This document shows, piece after piece, positions 1 through 5,669 of a stretch of 6,906 bases of DNA. The translations under genes were made by a program, and so were the position numbers. Position 1 is the first letter of the stretch; the number at the start of each line of letters is the position of its first letter. A model generated the notes under the pieces. That model was not told the DNA's origin, did no database searches, and saw only the letters and a program-made list of their open reading frames with translations. Source of the stretch: Patescibacteria group bacterium (GTDB lineage Bacteria; Patescibacteriota; Microgenomatia; UM-FILTER-40-11). The stretch spans positions 1-6,906 of the forward strand of contig JAMCYY010000115.1 of the NCBI GenBank assembly GCA_023473205.1, in the 5' to 3' direction.

Positions 1-1432
1 TTCCTGCCTTTAAAAATTGTGGGTGCTCACCATCTGGTTCAAATAAAGTATACAAGTTTTTGACTAATTTTGTTTCCGGCTCACGGCCGTATTTTTCTTG
101 ACCATACCAACGGAAAAGATAAGAATAAGAATAATATATTTGCGGAGGCACATAAGCATCAATATTAAATTCTTCTTTTCCTGCTTCTTTATAAATCCAA
201 TCAATTCCCCGAAGTTGTGCCCTCAGGGCAATACCAATCCCGGCTTGATAATAGTTTCGCAAATCTTGCAAATTAATAAAAGCAAATAACATTAAATAAA
301 TCCCTAGTATCACTTGAAAAAACCATTTTCTTTTAGCTAAAAAGACAATTCCGGCTGCCAACAAAATAATAAAGGCAGGAATAAAACCAGTGAAATAATA
401 ATCCCAGATATATCCATGATTTCCTTTATAAAAAAGAAAACCAACTAAAGGGACTGAGAACCAAAGGCCTAAGAGTTTACCGCCTTCATTAAAGATCTTT
501 TTACGAAACAAAATAAGGTTTGCGGAAAACAAGGCTAAAGAGATGACTTTAAAACTTTCTGGCCTAGAAAAGAGCTTGCCAACAAATACACCATAATAGA
601 TCAAAGCCCTTCTTTTCACTCCTTCAAGAAATGTTTCCTCTATAGTTGAAAGTCCACCGTTAAAACTTTTATCAGCAACTAGAAATTTATGAAAAGCTTG
701 ACGTAAAATTCCCTGATGGCGTAAATCGAAAACAATTTGCGGTAATAAAGTTACCAAAAAAGCACTGCCTGAAAAAAAAAGTAAACTTAAAGAAAGTTTT
801 TTTCTTTGCCAAATTAAAAAAAGAAAAGTTGCGGGCAAAAACCAAAAAGCGGAAGCCGCCTCCAACTGGAGACTTAGGCCAATTAAAAAGAGAGCAATAA
901 CTAAATACCACTTTTTCCCTTGCATAAATTGATAAAGACTTAAAAGTACCAGTAAAGTAAAAAAAGGCAAAGGGTTGGGATTAGCGAGCCAGCGGGAAAA
1001 AATTACCAATCCTGAAGAAAGGCCATAAAGCAAAACTGCCAGTAAACCGGTTTCACGATTATAAATTTTGGCAGTTAAAAGATAGATTAAAAAGATTGCT
1101 CCCACAGTTAACCAACAAAGACCAGCAGTAGCAAAAACCGGGCTACCATTACCTAAAAAATATAAAGGCGCCAGCAAATAATAATAAAAAGGGCCAAGAA
1201 AAATCCCTTCAATACCCGTTACCGGACCAATTAAGAAAAATTTATGATAATGGAGCAGATCCCAAATAATTAAAGCATCCCTACCTTGGTCGTACCAAAA
1301 ACCTAAAAGTTGATTTAAACGGAAAAGACGAAGGAAAACAGAAAGAAACAGAATAATTAAAAAACAAAGATAGACCAAGGGGCAATTTTTTACTTCTTTA
1401 GTAATTTTTAGTAAAAAATCATGTTTTTTCAT
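1..1432 (-). CDS. GT39-like (GT-C fold) polytopic membrane glycosyltransferase, 3' end cut by window edge
   Basis: An open frame of 477 codons runs from the ATG at 1430-1432 to the left edge without a stop, so the C-terminus is missing. The protein has a short basic N-terminus, a first membrane helix (about residues 19-37) ending in RLFR, then a loop with YDQGRDA (D48, Q49), LIGPVTGIEG and FLGPFYYYLL, followed by many hydrophobic segments, SRWLANPN, and VFDLRH (D236). After the last helices (about 355-395) comes a more polar tail containing YTLFEPDGEHP. This order of motifs is typical of ArnT/PMT-related GT39 enzymes, which transfer a sugar from a polyprenyl-phosphate donor on the outer membrane face; donor and acceptor cannot be told. 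It is a paralogue of the gene at 1561-3105, sharing RLFR, GRDAL, LIGP, LGP.FYY, SR..NPN, PFF and DLRH. The usual Asp-Glu pair is Asp-Gln here. No Shine-Dalgarno site precedes the ATG; an internal ATG is absent near the start, so this start is preferred. Confidence 0.88.
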   Translation of the reverse strand, partial: MKKHDFLLKITKEVKNCPLVYLCFLIILFLSVFLRLFRLNQLLGFWYDQGRDALIIWDLLHYHKFFLIGPVTGIEGIFLGPFYYYLLAPLYFLGNGSPVFATAGLCWLTVGAIFLIYLLTAKIYNRETGLLAVLLYGLSSGLVIFSRWLANPNPLPFFTLLVLLSLYQFMQGKKWYLVIALFLIGLSLQLEAASAFWFLPATFLFLIWQRKKLSLSLLFFSGSAFLVTLLPQIVFDLRHQGILRQAFHKFLVADKSFNGGLSTIEETFLEGVKRRALIYYGVFVGKLFSRPESFKVISLALFSANLILFRKKIFNEGGKLLGLWFSVPLVGFLFYKGNHGYIWDYYFTGFIPAFIILLAAGIVFLAKRKWFFQVILGIYLMLFAFINLQDLRNYYQAGIGIALRAQLRGIDWIYKEAGKEEFNIDAYVPPQIYYSYSYLFRWYGQEKYGREPETKLVKNLYTLFEPDGEHPQFLKAG

Positions 1433-1560
1433 GGTTAAAAAATTTTCAATTTTCATTTTGACAATTTTCAATCAATTTTTATTTGTTCAATTTTCATTTA
1501 ATCATTTTTATCATTGAAAATTAATTAAATGTTATTTGAATGAAAATTGTAAATTGAAAA
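1433..1560. other. AT-rich intergenic spacer between two tandem GT39 paralogues
   Basis: This 128-base gap is the largest in the window and carries no plausible gene. It is almost wholly A/T and is dominated by copies of AATTTTCA in both orientations, described separately as an inverted repeat. On the minus strand a weak promoter for the downstream gene can be imagined (TTGTCA at 1459-1464 as a -35 box), but no convincing -10 box follows. Readthrough from the upstream paralogue is equally possible. Confidence 0.6.
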
Positions 1561-1562
1561 TT
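1441..1562. repeat. Nested imperfect inverted repeat made of AATTTTCA units
   Basis: Three concentric pairs of arms are visible. 1441-1452 (AATTTTCAATTT) pairs perfectly with 1551-1562. 1461-1475 pairs with 1536-1550 with a single mismatch, including a perfect ten-base ACAATTTTCA/TGAAAATTGT. 1489-1496 pairs with 1515-1522. The octamer AATTTTCA occurs on the plus strand at 1441, 1448 (overlapping), 1463 and 1489, and as TGAAAATT at 1515, 1541 and 1555. The right end overlaps the TAA stop of the 514-residue gene by two bases. The structure could fold as an RNA hairpin after that stop and act as an attenuator or processing site, or be a short non-autonomous or slippage-derived repeat. The symmetry is seen directly; the role is unknown. 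Confidence 0.75.
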
Positions 1563-3105
1563 ATTTTATATAGTGTCCCAACTTAAATAGTTTCACTCCC
1601 CAAGGAAATTCCCATGTTTGTTCAATCTTTGACCAGCCAAAATTGGCAATTTCTGCTTGAGGATGATTAATCGGCTGGCATTCTTTTTCCTCACAAACTA
1701 CAAAAAGCTGGTCAGTGACGGTTTCTTTAATCTTTTGGGCATCAATCTCAATGGCCTTCCGGTGATTGATTTCCAAAAAATAACGATATCCGGCATCATA
1801 ATTTTGTTTAGCAATCATGCCTAAATTAAAAGGTTGCCCCCCAGAAACCTCGATAATTTTTTGCGCCACCAGGGAGGTGTGCTCCATTTGTTGATTAGGC
1901 GCAGATTTTAACGGACTTTCTTTAAAAGCAAAAAAGATCAAAATGACTAAACTTAACCCTAACAAAAATTTGCCAATTAATTTAATCCTGCTAATTTTTT
2001 CTAAAAGCCAGGCCAGGTATAAGAAAAAAGCCGGGAATAAAAAACCAAAATAATGACTGTAAATATGCTGTTTATAAAGACCCATCCCTAAAAAACCAAT
2101 AAAAAGCCAGGTCAATATTAAGACTTCACCTTTCTTAAAAGGGTGAAGTTCCCATCTTCCATTTTTAATCAACCAAAAACCCTGATATAAAAATACGGTA
2201 AAAATACCAATTAATGGAACAAAAGAAAAGCAGACAATCCACTTTTCCGCAATTGAACCTTTAATGGCTAAAAGATCTGAAGATAGAGACCACCAAAGAG
2301 GCACTATTTCCGGAATTGCTTTGTATGGCTTTAAATTAACTGTGGTTTGCCTCTCAGAAAAAAACTTGTAAAAAGACTGATAATTAATAAAATTATGACG
2401 CAAATCAAACCAAATTAACGGCAAAGCCGTTAATAGTGCAAAAGTCAAAGCGCAAAGCGCAAAACTCACAAGGAATTTATTTATATCTTTGTTTTTACTT
2501 TTGACTAAATCAATTAACTTAACAATAAAAAATAAACCAACTACAGGAGCTAATAAAATTCCCAAGTAATGGGACTGTATTGCGAAAGAGAGTAAAACAC
2601 CTTCGACTGCTAGCCACCGATAATCCTCTTTTTGCCAAAACTGCCAAACGCCCCAAATAATCAGTAAAGCAAAAAAAGGCATAATATTTGGATTCCAGGC
2701 TGAACGGGATAAAACAATGGCCACTGGAGAAATTGCATATAAGAAGGCAGCGATTAAGCCGACTTTTTTAGAAAACCAGGCTTTGCCGAAATACCAAAGG
2801 AAAAAAGTAGTTGCCCCGGCAAAAAGAGCGGTTCCAATTGAAGGACCTGTTGTTCCCAATACCAAGTAAAAAGGAAACATTAAATAATAAAAAAGCGGGC
2901 CAAGATACATATTGCCAATTGAAGTCATCGGTCCAATTAAGGTTAGCTTTCCATGAAGCATCCGATACCAGACTAAAGCATCCCTGCCCTCATCACCTAA
3001 AAAAGTCATGTAAGAGGTAATCCGAAAAAGCCGCAGGAATAAAGAAAGACAGACGATGAGGATCACTGGCCAATATTTTTTGATGACCGAAAATATTTTG
3101 TGCAT
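1561..3105 (-). CDS. GT39-like (GT-C fold) polyprenyl-phosphate-sugar-dependent membrane glycosyltransferase
   Basis: A complete 514-residue protein. After a short basic N-terminus and a first helix (about 12-28) there is a loop with GDEGRDAL (D38, E39), the acidic pair expected of GT39/PMT/ArnT enzymes, then LIGPMTSIG and LGPLFYYL (68-75). SRSAWNPN (133-140), WFDLRH (231-236) and about ten hydrophobic segments follow. From about residue 405 the chain is polar and probably extracytoplasmic, with two close cysteines in VCEEKEC. The family moves sugars from lipid-phosphate carriers onto lipids, glycans or proteins outside the membrane; the substrate here is unknown. The ATG lies one base after the stop of the upstream GT2 gene with no clear Shine-Dalgarno site, so translation is probably coupled. 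That neighbour is a natural candidate to make its lipid-linked donor. Length is ordinary for the family. Two short perfect inverted repeats lie within the coding sequence. Confidence 0.9.
   Translation of the reverse strand: MHKIFSVIKKYWPVILIVCLSLFLRLFRITSYMTFLGDEGRDALVWYRMLHGKLTLIGPMTSIGNMYLGPLFYYLMFPFYLVLGTTGPSIGTALFAGATTFFLWYFGKAWFSKKVGLIAAFLYAISPVAIVLSRSAWNPNIMPFFALLIIWGVWQFWQKEDYRWLAVEGVLLSFAIQSHYLGILLAPVVGLFFIVKLIDLVKSKNKDINKFLVSFALCALTFALLTALPLIWFDLRHNFINYQSFYKFFSERQTTVNLKPYKAIPEIVPLWWSLSSDLLAIKGSIAEKWIVCFSFVPLIGIFTVFLYQGFWLIKNGRWELHPFKKGEVLILTWLFIGFLGMGLYKQHIYSHYFGFLFPAFFLYLAWLLEKISRIKLIGKFLLGLSLVILIFFAFKESPLKSAPNQQMEHTSLVAQKIIEVSGGQPFNLGMIAKQNYDAGYRYFLEINHRKAIEIDAQKIKETVTDQLFVVCEEKECQPINHPQAEIANFGWSKIEQTWEFPWGVKLFKLGHYIK
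2123..2149. repeat. Short inverted repeat inside the GT39 coding region
   Basis: ACTTCACC (2123-2130) and GGTGAAGT (2142-2149) are perfect complements separated by eleven bases; in RNA the stem could extend inward by a G-U and two A-U pairs. It lies in the sequence coding for the polar loop ELHPFKKGEV, between membrane helices. It may be chance. Confidence 0.45.
2415..2433. repeat. Perfect eight-base hairpin inside the GT39 coding region
   Basis: TTAACGGC (2415-2422), a three-base AAA loop, and GCCGTTAA (2426-2433) form a perfect stem within the codons for the hydrophobic stretch LLTALPL. Just beyond it, about 2446-2464, is a short direct repeat of GCGCAAA that encodes alanine/leucine-rich helix. 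No U-tract follows on either strand, so it is not a typical terminator. Confidence 0.5.
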
Positions 3106-3106
3106 T

Positions 3107-3811
3107 TTAAATTTTCTGGCGTAGCCGAAAGAGGTCGGAAAAACCAGTCATGATAACTTTCATGCTTCTACCTGTCGCCTTACCGCCCTTTCTTGGATAG
3201 TGATGGACTCCTACCTCGGCCATTTTAAAACCAGCTGCTTTAGCTTTAATCAAATATTCACTAGTAATAAAAGGCCCTCTTTCAGATTCTAATTTAGGAA
3301 TTTTTCCAAAGATTTCTTTACGAAACAGTTTAAAACCACAATCAGTATCTGTCACTTTCAAACCAAACATTAAAAAGACGACCAGTTCCCAAAGTTTTGA
3401 AGTTAAAATAGTCGTACGGCTAACCGCTCTTTTAAGATAATACCCGATCACTAAATCAGCATCTGTCTCCCTTTGTTTTTCAATAAATTTGGTTATTTCT
3501 GAAAAATCAAACTGACCATCCGCATCAGTAAAAACAATCCACTCATATTTGCTACCATATAAACCAGCTTTAAGAGCTCCACCGTAGCCACGATTGGGTC
3601 GATGGTGAATAACCTTAATAAATGAGTATTTTTTAGCCAGTTTATCCGCAATTTCCCCAGTTTTATCTTTAGAGCCATCATCAATAATAATCACCTCGTA
3701 TTTTTGAGCGACTTGTTTTAAAACCGGAATTGCCTTTTCTACTGTCTCTTCAAGATTTGCCTCTTCATTATATGCTGGGAAAAATAAAGAAAGCTCTTTT
3801 AACTTTTCCAT
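3107..3811 (-). CDS. GT2 family glycosyltransferase, polyprenyl-phosphate sugar synthase-like (DPM1/Ppm-type)
   Basis: A complete 234-residue GT-A fold enzyme. FFPAYNEE (10-17) opens the nucleotide-binding fold, IIIDDGSKDKTG (41-52) carries the nucleotide-sugar-contacting Asp pair D44/D45, NRGYGGALKAG (73-83) follows, and TDADGQFD (95-102) contains the metal-binding DxD (D96, D98). TDTDCGFKLFR (154-164) and VGVHHYPRKGGKATG (200-214) match the acceptor-side motifs of dolichol-phosphate mannose synthase-like proteins. Family knowledge suggests transfer of a hexose from a GDP- or UDP-sugar to polyprenyl phosphate on the cytoplasmic face. No membrane helix of its own follows the catalytic domain, so it resembles the soluble type. 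It is first in a unit with the GT39 gene one base downstream, which fits donor-maker and donor-user. The ATG sits six bases after a -10-like TAATAT, suggesting a leaderless mRNA. The sugar is not predictable. Confidence 0.9.
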   Translation of the reverse strand: MEKLKELSLFFPAYNEEANLEETVEKAIPVLKQVAQKYEVIIIDDGSKDKTGEIADKLAKKYSFIKVIHHRPNRGYGGALKAGLYGSKYEWIVFTDADGQFDFSEITKFIEKQRETDADLVIGYYLKRAVSRTTILTSKLWELVVFLMFGLKVTDTDCGFKLFRKEIFGKIPKLESERGPFITSEYLIKAKAAGFKMAEVGVHHYPRKGGKATGRSMKVIMTGFSDLFRLRQKI

Positions 3812-3857
3812 AGCTCAATATTAGCATAAAGTCTTATTTTTTGTTATCATTTTAGTA
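3812..3857. promoter_or_regulatory. Compact divergent promoter region, probably leaderless in both directions
   Basis: These 46 bases separate two divergently read genes. On the minus strand, an extended -10 (TGC followed by TAATAT, 3818-3823) ends six bases before the ATG at 3811, and a weak ATAACA lies about 18 bases further upstream. On the plus strand, TATCAT (3845-3850) ends seven bases before the GTG at 3858, with TTAGCA (3821-3826) 18 bases upstream as a poor -35 box. Neither start has a Shine-Dalgarno sequence. If these boxes are real, transcription begins at or next to each start codon. The two promoters overlap, so one polymerase could exclude the other. Boxes match consensus at four or five of six bases, so this is a reasoned guess. 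Confidence 0.5.
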
Positions 3858-5000
3858 GTGAAAAAATCAAAAAAAGAACTTCTTATCTTAATGGTAGCGG
3901 CTTTTTTGGTAACCATAGCCATTTGGCTGCCTTTTTTCTTCGGCTTTGGCAAGGGAATAACAACACTTTTCAAAAATTTTGATGGCCCAAATTACTTAGT
4001 CATTGCCAAATCCTGGTATGATAAAGCTTTTATCAGTACTCATTTTTCCTTACCCACGCCTTTAGAATATTACCCTGCCCATCTTCCTGGTTATCCACTT
4101 TCAATTGCCTTCTTAAACTTCTTTTTTAAAGGCCCGACTGCCATGTTAATGACCACGCTTTTAACCACCCTACTGGCCACCCTGACTTTCTATCTATTTC
4201 TCTCTAAGTTTAAACTTTCTGAAAATCCTTTTTGGCTCTCTTTAGTTTTCCTGGTTTTACCAGCACGCTGGGTGGTGGTTAAAGCCGTGGGCAGTCCGGA
4301 ACCGCTTTTTCTCTTTGCTGTTCTCGCTTCTCTTTATTTTTTTAAAAGCTCTTCTTCAAAAGCACTCTTGTTAGCGGGAATCTTTGGCGCCTTAGCGCAA
4401 ATTACAAAAAGTCCGGGAATTCTACTCTTTGTCGGTTACGAAATATTTTTCTTTTATAAATTAATTAAAGAGCCACTTAAAAAAGGCTTTATTTTGGATT
4501 TTTACCAACAGGTTTTCCGTCCAACCATACCTCTACTTCTCATTCCCTTTTCTGCGATCATAGTTTTTTTCTTTTACCAATTAAAAACTAATGACTTTTT
4601 TGCTTATTTCCACTCGGGCGATAATTTTCATTTAGTCTTTCCACCTTACCAGGCTTTAACTCAAGGAGGAAGTTGGCTAGGCGACTTTTGGCGGGAAGAC
4701 ATGGTTTGGCAGTATTTACTTGGAGCTTTAACGGTAGTTTTGTTAATCAAAGAAAAATTTTATGATTTAGCTTGTTTTGCTGGCATATTTTTTACCGCAA
4801 CTCTTTTTATTGCCCATCGGGATTTAGCACGCTATAGTCTACCGCTGCTTCCTTTTGCCTTAATTGCTTTTGATAAATTTATTCAAAGAAAAGAATTTAA
4901 AATTGCCCTCTTAATAATCCTGCCTGCAATCTACTTATTTGCTATAAACTTTATCACTCATAACACAGCCCCAGTAGCAGATTGGGCTCCATATCTGTAA
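3858..5000 (+). CDS. Multi-pass membrane protein, PIG-V/GPI18-like GT-C mannosyltransferase candidate
   Basis: A 380-residue, strongly hydrophobic protein with about eight to ten membrane helices. The first helix (about 7-30) is followed by a loop with FDGPNYLVIAKSWYD (41-55) and then YYPAHLPGYPL (71-81). After two more helices comes KAVGSPEPLFLF (142-153) and then AQITKSPGILL (180-190). A first-loop Asp followed by Tyr-x-x-Ile-Ala, a Pro-rich YP loop, an S-x-E-x-LF motif and a later basic-x-x-G motif recall PIG-V/GPI18-type and related GT-C transferases, which take mannose from a lipid-phosphate donor. Similarity is by motif only; a more distant GT-C family (GT39/GT87-like) is possible. GTG is taken as start because it fits the proposed leaderless promoter and gives a basic KKSKKE N-terminus; the next ATG (residue 12) would cut into the first helix. 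It is shorter than many GT-C enzymes and lacks a large soluble tail. It converges on pyrE with nine bases between stops. Confidence 0.75.
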   Translation: MKKSKKELLILMVAAFLVTIAIWLPFFFGFGKGITTLFKNFDGPNYLVIAKSWYDKAFISTHFSLPTPLEYYPAHLPGYPLSIAFLNFFFKGPTAMLMTTLLTTLLATLTFYLFLSKFKLSENPFWLSLVFLVLPARWVVVKAVGSPEPLFLFAVLASLYFFKSSSSKALLLAGIFGALAQITKSPGILLFVGYEIFFFYKLIKEPLKKGFILDFYQQVFRPTIPLLLIPFSAIIVFFFYQLKTNDFFAYFHSGDNFHLVFPPYQALTQGGSWLGDFWREDMVWQYLLGALTVVLLIKEKFYDLACFAGIFFTATLFIAHRDLARYSLPLLPFALIAFDKFIQRKEFKIALLIILPAIYLFAINFITHNTAPVADWAPYL

Positions 5001-5009
5001 GAAATCAAC

Positions 5010-5666
5010 TTAGTCGCTGTTGGCATACCACCACTGAAGAAGTTTCCTATAGTCACGTTCATTTAGGTTTCCAGATTCAAGAGCACAGCAAGTTAAAGCT
5101 GAAAATCCACAAAGCGAATGAAGAGTTAAGTTCGCTTCAGCCAAATTGGATAGGGACTTAGTAAATTCATAGGTAAAAACAGCAAAACAATCATTGACAA
5201 TCAGTCCTGCTTCTCTTAATTTTCTAGCATTTTCGATAGCACTTCTCCCTGTGGTTATCAAATCTTCTATGATTAGCATTTTTCTTCCAGGGGTAACCAA
5301 ACCTGCAATCTCCATCTGATCATTTTTACCTTTACCGACATAAACAAAAGGCAAATCCAAGTAATTAGCAACCCACGCTCCCCAAGGAACACCACCGACA
5401 GCGGTAGCAGAAACAGTATAATCCTTGTATCCATCGCCAAACTGGCCAAGGATACTTTCACACAAGAACCTAGTAACTACAGGATAGGATTTTTCAAAAG
5501 AAATTAACCTCCGCGCATCGGTATACATTGGACTTTTAATTCCTGAAGCGAAGACAAAAGGGCTATCTGACATTAACTCCACTGCATTTGTAGCTAATAA
5601 AATCTGTGCCACGGCCATAGTGCTGTCTGGTAGTTTTTCTTTACCTGGAGTGTTTTCCTTTCCCAT
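5010..5666 (-). CDS. pyrE: Orotate phosphoribosyltransferase
   Basis: A 218-residue enzyme that joins orotate to PRPP to give OMP, the fifth step of pyrimidine synthesis, in the cytoplasm. FVFASGIKSPMYTDAR (from about residue 37, ATG numbering) is the orotate/phosphate-binding signature (SG.KSP.Y.D.R), and MLIIEDLITTGRSA (130-143) is the PRPP-binding type I phosphoribosyltransferase motif. Between them the catalytic loop reads YVGKGKNDQMEIAG, shorter than usual and without the normal Lys-Asp/Gly-His-Gly. The ATG at 5664-5666 is chosen: AAGGA at 5674-5678 is seven bases away, whereas the TTG just before it (5667-5669) leaves only four. The start lies three bases after the TAG of the GT2-GtrA gene, so the two are probably co-translated. 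No other pyrimidine gene is seen here. The last 50 or so residues, with several cysteines and LLQWWYANSD at the end, are not distinctive. Confidence 0.92.
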   Translation of the reverse strand: MGKENTPGKEKLPDSTMAVAQILLATNAVELMSDSPFVFASGIKSPMYTDARRLISFEKSYPVVTRFLCESILGQFGDGYKDYTVSATAVGGVPWGAWVANYLDLPFVYVGKGKNDQMEIAGLVTPGRKMLIIEDLITTGRSAIENARKLREAGLIVNDCFAVFTYEFTKSLSNLAEANLTLHSLCGFSALTCCALESGNLNERDYRKLLQWWYANSD

Positions 5667-5669
5667 CAA

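Noticed and set aside
98..289. Plus-strand 63-residue open frame
   Set aside because: It is antisense to the polar tail of the partial GT39 gene, has no ribosome site and no recognisable motif.
772..780. Nine-A run as a possible frameshift or slippage site
   Set aside because: The GT39 reading frame continues intact through it (Phe-Phe-Ser codons on the minus strand) with family motifs on both sides.
687..911. Minus-strand 74-residue open frame
   Set aside because: It lies in another frame of the partial GT39 gene, which is open across the whole region with clear family motifs; the short frame is a low-complexity Phe-rich shadow.
1433..1560. CRISPR-like array from the repeated octamer
   Set aside because: Units are only eight bases, irregularly spaced and in both orientations, with no spacer structure.
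4985..5030. Bidirectional terminator between the convergent genes
   Set aside because: The stops are nine bases apart and no hairpin with a flanking T-tract is visible there.
5667..5669. TTG as the start of pyrE
   Set aside because: An ATG follows directly and has the better distance (seven bases) from the AAGGA ribosome site; TTG would leave four.
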